A DNA stretch of 64,000 nt from an uncultured Alphaproteobacteria bacterium (lineage in GTDB: Bacteria > Pseudomonadota > Alphaproteobacteria > RF32 > CAG-239): contig CAKQUE010000001.1 of assembly GCA_934277435.1 (NCBI GenBank), forward strand, positions 124,001 through 188,000, written 5' to 3'. The position numbers and the translations under genes were made by a program. The notes beneath the pieces are model-generated. The model had not been told where the DNA came from. It did not search any database and saw only the letters and a program-made list of their open reading frames with translations. Below are positions 44,613 to 53,094 of the stretch, in pieces. How positions within the stretch are numbered: the stretch's first letter is position 1; each line of letters starts with the position of its first letter.

Positions 44613-45748
44613 TATCTTTCCCTAGAAGAATGAACCTGCATAAGCATTGCTTTATTTTCTTTAATTTTTTCTCTTATTTGCTCACGCATTTTTTCTTTAT
44701 TTTCCATTTCCTGCTCTTCTTGACGGCGTTCTAAAACTTCTTTTTTGTGCTGTTCTATAGTTTTACGCAATTCTTCGACATTACTTTCTTTTCGTTCTGA
44801 TTTATTATTAAATTTTTCTATAATTTTTTCATCAGAATCTCTCTTATGAAAAGATTTTGAAACTTCTTTACCTTTTTTGCCAATATTATGAACATTTATT
44901 CCCATATTAGTGGTATCTAAATCAAGGCTTTTATTACCTCCGGTAAAAAAATCTTCAAAATCAATCCCTTTCATGGCTGGTTTACGCTTTTTATTTTTAG
45001 GGGAAAGAAGTTTTTTTAATTCTAAAGCTGTAGGAATGTGACCTATGGCTTGTTCTATTTGCGCAGGAGATATAACACATTCACTCAAATCTAGTTCAAA
45101 AATGTTTACGCCAGTAAAATCACAGCCCGTAAAATCAACTCCGCGCAAATTTACTTGAGTTAAATCTATTCTTTTTAAATCAAGCAAAGTCAAATTTAAT
45201 CTGGTTAAATTAAGCTTGTATGGATAATATTTAGCTAAATATTCAATAAGTTCCTGTAATTCTTCAATAGAAAGATTATCCAAATCGGCATCAAGTAAAA
45301 TTGCGTCTTGTAAATCCGCATTTTGCAATTTTACACCATGCATATGCGCACCGGTAAAATTTGTACCGATAAGCTGAGCGCCTACAAATATAGCACCATC
45401 TAAATTAGCACTGCTAAAATCTGCTCCACTTAAATCTGCTCCAGTAAAATTAACATTACGCAAATTGGCATTTTTAAAACTACTTTCTTGCATATTACTG
45501 CCGCTAAAATCAGCATTTTCAAAGTTTTCACCATTAAAGCTACCGCCTTGCAGCATTTTTCCGGAAAAAATTATATCATTTACAATATGACCTTGAGAAT
45601 CTGATTTTTCAGAAAACTTGTCAAACTGCTTAGCAATAGCCTGCCAAGATTCACTACGATTTAAAACTTCATCAACTTCATCTTTGCGATGTTTTTCATA
45701 GTATTTATTGGCTTCCTTATCTATAGAATATTTATTTTCATCGGCCAT
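44612..45748 (-). CDS. Pentapeptide-repeat protein
   Basis: About 378 residues. Residues 70-160 form a right-handed quadrilateral beta helix of A(D/N)LxX repeats (NADFSGSNMQESSFKNANLR, VNFTGADLSGADFSSANLDG), continuing at 190-235 (RLNLTLLDLKRIDLTQVNLR). The C-terminal third is a charged coiled coil (ELRKTIEQHKKEVLERRQEE). Some family members protect DNA gyrase; here the partner is unknown. The ATG at 45748 is preferred over a TTG two codons earlier. It is the first gene of a seven-gene operon with a consensus promoter 30 bases upstream. Confidence 0.88.
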   Translation of the reverse strand: MADENKYSIDKEANKYYEKHRKDEVDEVLNRSESWQAIAKQFDKFSEKSDSQGHIVNDIIFSGKMLQGGSFNGENFENADFSGSNMQESSFKNANLRNVNFTGADLSGADFSSANLDGAIFVGAQLIGTNFTGAHMHGVKLQNADLQDAILLDADLDNLSIEELQELIEYLAKYYPYKLNLTRLNLTLLDLKRIDLTQVNLRGVDFTGCDFTGVNIFELDLSECVISPAQIEQAIGHIPTALELKKLLSPKNKKRKPAMKGIDFEDFFTGGNKSLDLDTTNMGINVHNIGKKGKEVSKSFHKRDSDEKIIEKFNNKSERKESNVEELRKTIEQHKKEVLERRQEEQEMENKEKMREQIREKIKENKAMLMQVHSSRER

Positions 45749-45774
45749 TGTCAAAATCTTTCACTAAAAAACAT

Positions 45775-45811
45775 TAGCATTATAACGCATTTTTTAAACT
45801 TTTACAATTGC
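45775..45811 (-). promoter_or_regulatory. Promoter TTGTAA-N17-TATAAT for the rarA operon
   Basis: On the minus strand, -35 TTGTAA (45802-45807) and a perfect -10 TATAAT (45779-45784) with a 17-base spacer, placing the start near 45772, 24 bases before the pentapeptide ATG. Confidence 0.8.
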
Positions 45812-47079
45812 TATTTATCCTTTTTAAAACAAAACCAAACAATTATTAAACTTGGTAAACTTAAAAATCCGCAAATTATGAAAAATACATCCCAAGAAAC
45901 ACTTTGCGCCAACAATCCGCTGGTTGAAGAAAATATATCGCGGGACAAACTCATTACCGATGATAAAAGCGCGTATTGCGTGGCTGTATACAATTTATTA
46001 CACAAAGATGATATATATGCAACCAAAGCCGTTGTAGCCAAACCTGAAGAAAAATTTTCCAGAGTAATTATGGTTATAAACAGCGGCATATTGTGTCCAT
46101 ATTGCGCTTGGACTGCAAATAAAAATGTGGTCAAACATTGAGCCAAGCCAAAAATCATCAAACTTTTTTTAAGCCCTATTTTCATTACTATCAAACCGCC
46201 GGCCAAACCGCCTAAAATAGCTGCAATCATGCCATATATTTTTATAACCGAAGCTATTTCTGTTTTAGTAAACCCTAAATCAACGTAAAAAGGAAAACTC
46301 ATCGGACCAAAATAAGCATTACTCAAACGATATGTAAATATAAATAGTAGAATCCAGTACCAATGCCGGCGTTTAGTAAAGTCTTTAAACGGATTTACCA
46401 ATGAATTTTTGACAAAAGCTATACTGTCTTTTATTTTAAGCTTATACTTTGTATATTGATATTTTTGGGGTTCTTTTGCTAATAAAATAGCAGTCAGACC
46501 AACCAACAAACCGCAAGCCATAATAACATACACTTTAGGCCAGCTGATGACCGAAGCCATATAAATAGCTCCTGCGCCGGAAAAAATAAGGCCTAAACGA
46601 TATCCTAATACATAAATTGCTACTCCTGAGGCTTGTTTTTCGGGCTCATCTTCAAAACTTTCCACACGATAGGCGTCCAAAACAATATCTTGCGAAGCCG
46701 ATAAAAAGCTGGCTATAAAAGCAAACAAAGCCATATGCAAAGTATGAATTTCAGGATTTGTAAAAGCCATTCCGACTAAAGCGCAAAATAATAAAAATTG
46801 AATAAAAACAGCCCATGAACGGCGGCGACCAAGTTTATATAATATTGGTAATTTAACGTTATCAACAATCGGCGACCAAGCCCATTTCAAAGAATATGGT
46901 ATTTTAACAAGAGAAAAAGCACCTATCAAAGTATAGGATATATCCAAGTCTTTAAGCCAAAAACTCAGTGTACCGAAAACCAATAAAAAAGGAAAGCCGC
47001 TGGTAAAACCAAGCGCCATTAAAATAAGCATTCTTTTGTTTATATAAGTGTTATATATATCATTGATTTGCTTAAACAT
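45811..47079 (-). CDS. AmpG-like muropeptide/MFS transporter
   Basis: A 422-residue transporter of the major facilitator superfamily with about 12 hydrophobic helices. The opening MLILMALGFTSGFPFLLVFG and SLVKIPYSLKWAWSPIVDNV match AmpG, the permease that brings anhydro-muropeptides into the cell for recycling. The helix signature LGRRRSWAVFIQ is also AmpG-like. No AmpD or AmpC gene adjoins it. It starts 8 bases inside the dnaQ end, so it is coupled to dnaQ. Another substrate within the AmpG group is possible. Confidence 0.85.
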   Translation of the reverse strand: MFKQINDIYNTYINKRMLILMALGFTSGFPFLLVFGTLSFWLKDLDISYTLIGAFSLVKIPYSLKWAWSPIVDNVKLPILYKLGRRRSWAVFIQFLLFCALVGMAFTNPEIHTLHMALFAFIASFLSASQDIVLDAYRVESFEDEPEKQASGVAIYVLGYRLGLIFSGAGAIYMASVISWPKVYVIMACGLLVGLTAILLAKEPQKYQYTKYKLKIKDSIAFVKNSLVNPFKDFTKRRHWYWILLFIFTYRLSNAYFGPMSFPFYVDLGFTKTEIASVIKIYGMIAAILGGLAGGLIVMKIGLKKSLMIFGLAQCLTTFLFAVQAQYGHNMPLFITIITLENFSSGLATTALVAYISSLCNKLYTATQYALLSSVMSLSRDIFSSTSGLLAQSVSWDVFFIICGFLSLPSLIIVWFCFKKDK

Positions 47080-47791
47080 CTTTTTTTATTTCACTTTCAA
47101 CACTTTGCAACCACAAAGCATTTTTTATGCTTTTAGTCAAAAAATCAATATGTTCCTGCTGTTCTTCCGGAGATAAGGGAAAACTGCGTTTTAGCACGTT
47201 TTCTGCCACAAAATTTATGCTTTCTGAATGTTTATTAGCAGTATCCTCAGATGCTTTAACAAAATTAATACTCGGCTCATCACCACCAAGCAATTGTAAA
47301 TATACTTCCGCCAAGAGCTGAGCATCAAGCAAAGCTCCGTGAAAAGTACGGGCAGAGTTATCTATATTAAAACGACGGCACAAAGCGTCCAAATTGTTAC
47401 GAGCCCCTGGAAATTCATTTTTAGCTATTGCTAAAGTATCAACAACTCTATCCCAGTCATAAGTTTGAAAACCGCATTTTTTTAGCTCAAAATTAATAAA
47501 TTTCAAGTCGAACGCAGCATTATGAGCCACTAAAATCCCATCATCACCAATAAAATCGACCCAAGATTGCGCAACATCTCTGAAAACAGGCTTGTCTTTT
47601 AAAAACTCATTATCCAAACCATGGACTTTTACAACTTCTTCAGGTACATCTCGTTCCGGATTAATGTATTCATGATATATTTTTCCCGTCGGCAGATGAT
47701 TTATCAGCTCGACCGCTCCGATTTCTACCAATCTATCGCCGGTATCAGGATCAAAACCTGTTGTTTCCGTATCAAAACATATCTCACGCAT
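47072..47791 (-). CDS. dnaQ: DNA polymerase III epsilon subunit (proofreading)
   Basis: A 239-residue 3'-5' exonuclease of the DEDDh type. Motif I is FDTETTGFDPDTGDRLVEIG, motif II is LVAHNAAFDLKFIN and motif III is RTFHGALLDAQLLAEVYL. A C-terminal extension binds the polymerase. It overlaps coaE and ampG-like genes by 8 bases each. It supplies proofreading to the DnaE encoded at 1.9-5.4 kb, and the coaE-dnaQ pair next to the origin is typical for alphaproteobacteria. Confidence 0.97.
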   Translation of the reverse strand: MREICFDTETTGFDPDTGDRLVEIGAVELINHLPTGKIYHEYINPERDVPEEVVKVHGLDNEFLKDKPVFRDVAQSWVDFIGDDGILVAHNAAFDLKFINFELKKCGFQTYDWDRVVDTLAIAKNEFPGARNNLDALCRRFNIDNSARTFHGALLDAQLLAEVYLQLLGGDEPSINFVKASEDTANKHSESINFVAENVLKRSFPLSPEEQQEHIDFLTKSIKNALWLQSVESEIKKDV

Positions 47792-48374
47792 TATTTTTCA
47801 ACTCTTCTATAATATTAATCAATTCCACTTTCAATAAGTTCTCAGATTTATCTGTGTTTATAATAACATCGGCAAACTTTTTTTTCTGTTCATTATCCAT
47901 TTGCACTGACACAATTTTTTCAAAATCTTCGGCGCTTATGTTATCTCGAGCCATAACCCGCTGTTTTTGAATATCTTTATCTACATCAGCCAAAATAACA
48001 GTCTGACAATAGATATTCCATTTCATTTCTATCAACAATGCCGCATCAAAAAATAGAACACAATCTTTTTCAGCGTTTTTATGAATAATATTTAATAATT
48101 TTTGTTTCAAAAATGGGTGGACTATTTTTTCTAGCCGTTTTAATTCATTAGTGTTATTAAACACTAAATTTCTTAATTTTCGTTTATTAAAACTACCATA
48201 ATCATCAAAAACTTTTGGAAAATTTTGTTTAATTACATTTAAAAACGCCTGACGATAATATAGATATTTAACCCACTTATCGGCGTCATAAACCACATAT
48301 CCAAGACTCCTTATAATATTTGCTAAAAAAGTTTTGCCGCAACCTATGGAGCCTGTAATAGCAATTATTTTCAT
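47784..48374 (-). CDS. coaE: Dephospho-CoA kinase
   Basis: A 196-residue enzyme of the last step of coenzyme A synthesis. The P-loop GSIGCGKT (residues 8-15) begins the protein and the dephospho-CoA region VYDADKWVKYLY and FDAALLIEMKWN (Walker B) follow. Length is normal. The start is the first gene of the leftward group that leaves the origin; an A-T rich, 435-base gap with DnaA boxes separates it from rho on the other side. Confidence 0.95.
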   Translation of the reverse strand: MKIIAITGSIGCGKTFLANIIRSLGYVVYDADKWVKYLYYRQAFLNVIKQNFPKVFDDYGSFNKRKLRNLVFNNTNELKRLEKIVHPFLKQKLLNIIHKNAEKDCVLFFDAALLIEMKWNIYCQTVILADVDKDIQKQRVMARDNISAEDFEKIVSVQMDNEQKKKFADVIINTDKSENLLKVELINIIEELKNNA

Positions 48375-48809
48375 CTTTTACCTTATTTCAAAAACTTGTG
48401 AATCTTATCCACAAATAGGCCTTTAAATGTGTATAAGTAGAGCTTATATAAAGTTTTTAACAAACTATAAACTTTTTGTAAAAATGTTATACAAACTTAT
48501 TAACATTAAACATTTTTTATAAAAATCTGTTGAAAAAAATTTTAACTATTTTTTAACTTCTTGAATCATTAACTTTTTATTAACTTACTTAAATATTTAG
48601 TTAATGTTAGTAAACCTGTGGATAGAATCTTATCCACATTTTGCGCAGGGATAAATAATAATAACTATTTATTTTTTTAAATTTTAAAGGGGATGAAAAA
48701 TTGTGTATAAAACAATTGACTTTTGCCAGCATATTTAATATAAGCAAAGCAACAAACATTTCAATGTTTACAGTTCTATTTTTAACAATCACAAAATTTT
48801 AAGGTTATT
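48375..48809. other. Probable replication origin oriC
   Basis: A gene-free stretch between the divergent coaE and rho. DnaA boxes: TTATCCACA at 48405-48413 (+) and 48630-48638 (+), CTATCCACA at 48617-48625 (-), and the weaker TTATACACA at 48428-48436 (-) and 48702-48710 (-). Bases 48440-48610 are almost only A and T, fit for unwinding. Two TTAA-N7-TTAA boxes lie at 48542-48556 and 48569-48583. Genes to the left point left and rho points right, as around an origin. The coaE-dnaQ/rho order is the usual alphaproteobacterial origin neighbourhood. Confidence 0.88.
48542..48584. promoter_or_regulatory. Two CtrA-type boxes in oriC
   Basis: TTAACTATTTTTTAAC and TTAACTTTTTATTAAC, each matching TTAA-N7-TTAAC perfectly, with starts 27 bases apart. 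CtrA binds such boxes in Caulobacter and related organisms and blocks initiation there. Confidence 0.55.
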
Positions 48810-50063
48810 ATGCATTTAAAAGAGTTAAAGGATAAATCTCCAACTGAGTTATTGACTCAGGCCGAAGATTTAGGGGTTGAAGACGCATCATCAATGCGTG
48901 TTCAAGATTTGATTTTTGCCATTATGAAAAAATTAGCAGAAGTTGACACAGTTATTTGCGGCGATGGTGTTATAGAAGTTTTGCAAGATGGTTTTGGCTT
49001 TTTGCGTTCTTCTAAATCTAATTTTTTAGCCAGCCCTGACGATATTTATGTTTCTCCGGCTCAGGTAAAAAAATTTGGTTTGCGCACCGGTGATACGGTA
49101 GAGGGGGAAATCCGCGCACCAAGAGATAATGAACGTTACTTTGCTTTGACAAAAGTTAATGCTATTAATTTTGATGACCCAGAAAAATCTAAATTGCGTG
49201 TTAACTTTGATAACTTAACACCTCTTTATCCAACAGAAAAATTAAACTTTGATATTATTTGCGGCGATAAAGACTATACCACTCGCGTGATTGATTTAAT
49301 TGCTCCGCAAGGTAAAGGGCAGCGCGGTTTGATTGTGGCACCTCCTCGCACCGGTAAAACCGTGATGTTGCAAAATATAGCTCACGCTATTGCTACAAAT
49401 CATCCTGAAGTTTATTTAATGGTGTTGTTGATTGATGAGCGTCCGGAAGAAGTTACGGATATGACTCGTTCGGTTAAAGGCGAAGTTATATCTTCTACTT
49501 TTGATGAACCGGCAACACGCCATGTTCAAGTTGCTGAAATGTGCATTGAAAAAGCTAAGCGTTTGGTAGAAAATAAAAAAGATGTGGTTATTCTTTTAGA
49601 TTCCATAACTCGTCTTGGACGCGCCTATAATGCTGTTGTTCCATCATCGGGAAAGGTACTTACCGGTGGTGTTGACGCTAATGCTCTGCAACGTCCTAAG
49701 CGCCTTTTGGGTGCAGCCCGTAATGTTGAAGAAGGCGGTTCTTTGACTATTATAGCCACTGCTTTGATTGATACAGGTTCGCGTATGGATGAAGTTATTT
49801 TTGAAGAATTTAAAGGCACCGGTAACTCAGAAATAATTTTGGATAGAAAATTAACCGATAAACGTTTGTTCCCTACTATTGATATTACCCGTTCCGGAAC
49901 TCGTAAAGAAGAAATGCTGGTTGACCGTGCAACTCTGACAAAAATGTGGGTGCTGCGCCGCGTTTTGATGCAAATGGGTATGACCGATGGTATGGAATTT
50001 TTATTGGATAAGTTGCGTCAGACAAAAAATAACGCTGACTTTTTCCAGAATATGAATTCTTAA
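48810..50063 (+). CDS. rho: Transcription termination factor Rho
   Basis: A 417-residue ATP-dependent RNA helicase that ends transcripts. The N-terminal cold-shock-type RNA-binding part includes [14 protein letters not shown] sequence ([19 protein letters not shown]). Walker A is [12 protein letters not shown], and [13 protein letters not shown] and the Q/R-loop [16 protein letters not shown] are normal. Length matches alphaproteobacterial Rho. It is the first gene to the right of the origin and ends in its own terminator. Confidence 0.97.
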   Translation: MHLKELKDKSPTELLTQAEDLGVEDASSMRVQDLIFAIMKKLAEVDTVICGDGVIEVLQDGFGFLRSSKSNFLASPDDIYVSPAQVKKFGLRTGDTVEGEIRAPRDNERYFALTKVNAINFDDPEKSKLRVNFDNLTPLYPTEKLNFDIICGDKDYTTRVIDLIAPQGKGQRGLIVAPPRTGKTVMLQNIAHAIATNHPEVYLMVLLIDERPEEVTDMTRSVKGEVISSTFDEPATRHVQVAEMCIEKAKRLVENKKDVVILLDSITRLGRAYNAVVPSSGKVLTGGVDANALQRPKRLLGAARNVEEGGSLTIIATALIDTGSRMDEVIFEEFKGTGNSEIILDRKLTDKRLFPTIDITRSGTRKEEMLVDRATLTKMWVLRRVLMQMGMTDGMEFLLDKLRQTKNNADFFQNMNS

Positions 50064-50113
50064 AAATACTTTTTAGCTTACAATGTTTGTATGTAGGCTA
50101 AAAAATGTTATAA

Positions 50114-50142
50114 AAAAACGCTCTATTAAGAGCGATTTTTTA
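50114..50142. terminator. Terminator of rho, shared
   Basis: Stem CGCTCT (50119-50124) / AGAGCG (50129-50134) followed by six T. It also overlaps the end of the converging metallophosphoesterase gene. Confidence 0.75.
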
Positions 50143-51247
50143 TATCTATTACAACAATTTCTGATTTTGTACCGGTTTTGAATTTTATAGACCAATCAGA
50201 AATACCTGAAGTAACAATAAAATCAGTAAGATTGCGGCGTTCATAGCCATAAGTTTTATCATTGGCGCCTATCCACTCTCCAACTTTGTTTAAAGGCCAA
50301 AGCTGTCCGCCGTGTGTATGACCAGAAAGCACTAAATCTACTTCTGCGGCGGCTTGATTTTTATAATCATTCGGTTGATGGTCTAAAACAACAATATATT
50401 TGCTTTTATCGAGTTTATTAACTAAAGCTCTCATATTTTCACGTTTACCGCCGCGATAAAATTCAGATAAGTCTTTACGGCCGAGAATATAGTAATTATT
50501 ATCCAAAAGCACGGCTTCATCTTGTAAAACTATAACATTATTTTTTTGCAGTTCTTTAATTAAATCGGTGCCTGAATATCCTCTTTTTTCTGGACTATGA
50601 TAACCTTTATCGTGATTACCAAAAGCAAAATAAACTCCATATGTTGTTTTTAATTTGCCTAAAGCGGCGCAGGCTTTTTGCATATCTTCAAGCATTGTGT
50701 CGTCATCAACAAAATCTCCGACTATTACTACAGCGTCCGGATTTAATTTTTGTATTTGTTCAACATATTTGGCAAAACCATCGCCGTCAAATGTTGTGCC
50801 AATGTGCGAATCCGCAAATTGCACAATGCGTAAAGGTTTATTTGTTTTATTTGTTTCAATAGTGTAATGAGTTGTCCAAACGTGGTTGTCTAAAAACCAG
50901 CCTGTGCCTAGAGTAATAAAAGTAAGCAACAAAGCGGTAATTCCGGCATAATAATGATGGAATTGTTCTTGCTGATAATGTTCAATAATACCAAAAACAA
51001 GGTCACAGAATAGCCAAAAAATCATTAAATGTAAAAGCACTATTACCGCATTCATTAAATTAAGGCTTAAACAAAGCAGACCAAAAACAGTCAAAACCAA
51101 TATAAGACTTATGATATATAGTAATTTTGTGTTTTCGTGTGTTAATTTAATTAAAATATCAAATTTAGCAACACGGCTTGTTAAATAAACTAAACCGGCA
51201 AGGGTTGAAAAAATTAAAATTACAAAAAGTATAATCCACATACGCAT
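50126..51247 (-). CDS. Membrane-anchored metallophosphoesterase (YkuE/YaeI-like)
   Basis: A 373-residue protein with about four N-terminal membrane helices (to residue 130) followed by a calcineurin-type phosphoesterase domain. Its metal-site motifs are QFADSHIGTTFDG, VVIVGDFVDDD, FAFGNHDKGYH, LDHQPNDY and LSGHTHGGQLW in order. The YaeI/YkuE group removes phosphate or pyrophosphate from lipid-linked or phospholipid substrates; the substrate here is open. AAAGGAA lies upstream and a MerR-type promoter precedes it (51270-51305). Its 5' end and promoter region recur in part at 51794-51981 after duplication. Confidence 0.88.
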   Translation of the reverse strand: MRMWIILFVILIFSTLAGLVYLTSRVAKFDILIKLTHENTKLLYIISLILVLTVFGLLCLSLNLMNAVIVLLHLMIFWLFCDLVFGIIEHYQQEQFHHYYAGITALLLTFITLGTGWFLDNHVWTTHYTIETNKTNKPLRIVQFADSHIGTTFDGDGFAKYVEQIQKLNPDAVVIVGDFVDDDTMLEDMQKACAALGKLKTTYGVYFAFGNHDKGYHSPEKRGYSGTDLIKELQKNNVIVLQDEAVLLDNNYYILGRKDLSEFYRGGKRENMRALVNKLDKSKYIVVLDHQPNDYKNQAAAEVDLVLSGHTHGGQLWPLNKVGEWIGANDKTYGYERRNLTDFIVTSGISDWSIKFKTGTKSEIVVIDIKNRS

Positions 51248-51267
51248 TTTTTTTATGTTCCTTTCTC

Positions 51268-51306
51268 CTAAATAATAATTCTTAGAGTATACTCAAGGTC
51301 AAGCAT
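51268..51306 (-). promoter_or_regulatory. MerR-type promoter/operator for the phosphoesterase gene
   Basis: On the minus strand: -35 TTGACC (51297-51302), a 19-base spacer and -10 TATTAT (51272-51277). The spacer holds the dyad CTTGAGTATACTCTAAG. The long spacer plus dyad is the MerR-family arrangement. Confidence 0.65.
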
Positions 51307-51410
51307 TTTTTTATATAGTAATTTTGTCAATAAATATTGCAAAAATGAAAAAAATGTGTTAGTTATGTAAATGTGTTTTAATTTTTATGTTAATTTAAAT
51401 ATTACTTTTT

Positions 51411-51779
51411 ATGGATTTACAGACTAAAAAAGAGAGAATTGTCGATGTCAAAGAATGTTTGAAATCTTATTTTCGCAATGTAGAAAATGTAGGCGCAATA
51501 TTTTTTGTCAGCGGCGGTCACGGATGTGTTTTACGAGATGTTATATACCAATATGCAACACGAAAAGATTTATACTTTGAAGTGTTTGCGCTGGATAAAA
51601 CTCCGTATTTTGTCGGCTCGATAGAACATGCTGAAGCTCTTGAAAAAATTTTTGGCGGTAACAGTCAACCCTCGGAATATTGCTTCAAAGCAATAAACCC
51701 GCTTGACTTGTGGACATGGTCTCCAGCTTCTGAAATGGAAGAGCTGAGTCTTGAAGACGCTAAAACAGCTTTGTTTTAG
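51411..51779 (+). CDS. Unknown 122-residue protein, tandem copy 1
   Basis: Not recognised. Cytosolic by appearance, no motif of a known enzyme. The N-terminus MDLQTKKERI and the C-terminus EMEELSLEDAK are shared with copy 2 571 bases downstream, as are NVGAIFFVS/NVGAVFFVS, GCVLRDV, PYFVG and PSEYC. Between these, residues differ freely (about half identical overall). A shared upstream region suggests both copies keep the same promoter. No ribosome binding site is obvious before either. Copies may be specificity variants of one scaffold; see the findings. Confidence 0.75.
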   Translation: MDLQTKKERIVDVKECLKSYFRNVENVGAIFFVSGGHGCVLRDVIYQYATRKDLYFEVFALDKTPYFVGSIEHAEALEKIFGGNSQPSEYCFKAINPLDLWTWSPASEMEELSLEDAKTALF

Positions 51780-51981
51780 CTAAAGCAAAAAGCTTTAGCA
51801 ACACGGCTTGTTAAATAAACTAAACCGGCAATGGTTGAAAAAATTAAAATTACAGAAAGTATAATCCACATACGCATTTTTTTATATAGTAATTTTGTCA
51901 ATAAATATTGCAAAAATGAAAAAAATGTGTTAATTATATAGATGTGTTTTGATTTTTATGTTAATTTAAATATTATTTTTT

Positions 51982-52350
51982 ATGGATTTACAGACTAAGA
52001 AGGAGAGAATATCCTTAGTTAAAACAGCTTTGAACAAGGTTTTTCGTAAAGTAGACAATGTAGGAGCTGTTTTCTTTGTCAGCGAAGGCACAGGCTGTGT
52101 TTTGCGTGATGTTGTTTACGCCCGCAGTCAGTCAATTGGCTTGGAATTTGAAGTTTTAGCTTTAGATGAAAAGCCTTATTTTGTTGGAACAAAAGAGCAT
52201 GCTGTGGCGTTGTTTGATTCTTTCGGCGGAAGTTATTCTCCGTCGGAGTATTGTCACAGTCAGACACACCACATGAATTTGTGGGTATGGACTGCTCCGG
52301 AAAAAATGGAAGAGCTGAGTCTTGAAGACGCTAAAAGCGCTTTGTTCTAA
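51982..52350 (+). CDS. Unknown 122-residue protein, tandem copy 2
   Basis: Paralog of the preceding gene, same length and same fixed ends. Its middle differs from copy 1, for example RSQSIGLEFEVLALDEKPYF against TRKDLYFEVFALDKTPYF. It has an acidic, aromatic-rich core and a Trp pair near the end (LWVWTAPEKM). The upstream 170 bases are nearly those before copy 1, less the 59-base deletion. It ends before a strong terminator (52360-52389). Confidence 0.75.
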   Translation: MDLQTKKERISLVKTALNKVFRKVDNVGAVFFVSEGTGCVLRDVVYARSQSIGLEFEVLALDEKPYFVGTKEHAVALFDSFGGSYSPSEYCHSQTHHMNLWVWTAPEKMEELSLEDAKSALF

Positions 52351-52356
52351 ACTAAA

Positions 52357-52395
52357 AAAAATACTCGATTCAATGGAGAATCGAGTATTTTTTTT
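52357..52395 (+). terminator. Terminator after the tandem pair
   Basis: A perfect 12-bp stem AATACTCGATTC (52360-52371) / GAATCGAGTATT (52378-52389) with a long T-run. Confidence 0.88.
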
Positions 52396-52455
52396 GTTGC
52401 ATTGCAGAGAATAAAGCATTATACCTCTTATTATAAAAATATACTTATGTAAATT

Positions 52456-53043
52456 ATGAAGAAAGATATCTTTATCTTCCGCCATGGTCAGACTGATAAA
52501 AATTTGGCTCAAAAGTGGCAAGGTTCCGGTTGTGATGATGTTTTGAATGAAACCGGTAAAAAACAGGCAGAAGCTTTGTCTGAAAAAGTTAAAAATTTGG
52601 GATTGGAAAAACTTTATTGTTCTTTTTTAACCCGTGCGCAGCAAACAGCCGAATATATTGCGAAAAATTATGATAATTTAACGGTTGAGATTATGCCTGA
52701 TTTGCGCGAGGTTTATTTTGGAACAGCCGAAGGATTGACTTTTGATGAAGTAAGGCAGATTTACGGTAAGGAATTTGAACAAAAGCTTTTAAATCCTGAT
52801 AAAAAAAGTTGGTTTTTACATTTTCCAAACGGAGAGTGTAAACACGATGCTTTTTGCCGTGTTGATGCTTGTTTGCAGCAAATAACTGCTCAGCCTGAAA
52901 AAACAGTAGGTATTGTTTGTCATGCCGGTGTTATCAGCGCATTGCAATGTGGTTATCAGCTAAAAAATGTCAGCTTTGAAAATTGTGCTATACTTCATTT
53001 GCAGTATGATACAGAAAGCGGAAAATTTGAAAAGATTAATTAA
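52456..53043 (+). CDS. Histidine phosphatase-family protein
   Basis: A 195-residue member of the phosphoglycerate mutase-like histidine phosphatases. RHGQTD (9-14) carries the phosphorylated His10; the paired Arg and Glu are in LTRAQQTAEYIA and LREVYFGTAEGLTF; the second His is in GIVCHAGVIS. The size fits CobC or small-molecule phosphatases rather than glycolytic enzymes. No cobalamin gene is near, so the substrate is open. A terminator follows at 53049. Confidence 0.88.
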   Translation: MKKDIFIFRHGQTDKNLAQKWQGSGCDDVLNETGKKQAEALSEKVKNLGLEKLYCSFLTRAQQTAEYIAKNYDNLTVEIMPDLREVYFGTAEGLTFDEVRQIYGKEFEQKLLNPDKKSWFLHFPNGECKHDAFCRVDACLQQITAQPEKTVGIVCHAGVISALQCGYQLKNVSFENCAILHLQYDTESGKFEKIN

Positions 53044-53046
53044 AAT

Positions 53047-53085
53047 TAAAAGCCGTCCTTTTATTTAGGGCGGCTTTAGCTTTTT
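53047..53085. terminator. Bidirectional terminator
   Basis: Stem AAAGCCGTCC (53049-53058) / GGGCGGCTTT (53068-53077), with one G-T pair, followed by T-rich sequence, between the phosphatase and the converging flavoprotein gene. Confidence 0.8.
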
Positions 53086-53094
53086 GTTGAATAA

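Larger units (their letters stand above)
51164..52350. repeat. Tandem duplication, two units
   Basis: Unit 1 (51164-51779) and unit 2 (51794-52350) share nearly identical left parts (beginning TTTAGCAACACGG) and nearly identical gene ends. The left part contains the first codons and upstream region of the phosphoesterase gene. Unit 2 lacks 59 bases that in unit 1 lie between two GCATTTTTTT repeats (51244 and 51303). The middles of the two genes differ. Confidence 0.85.
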
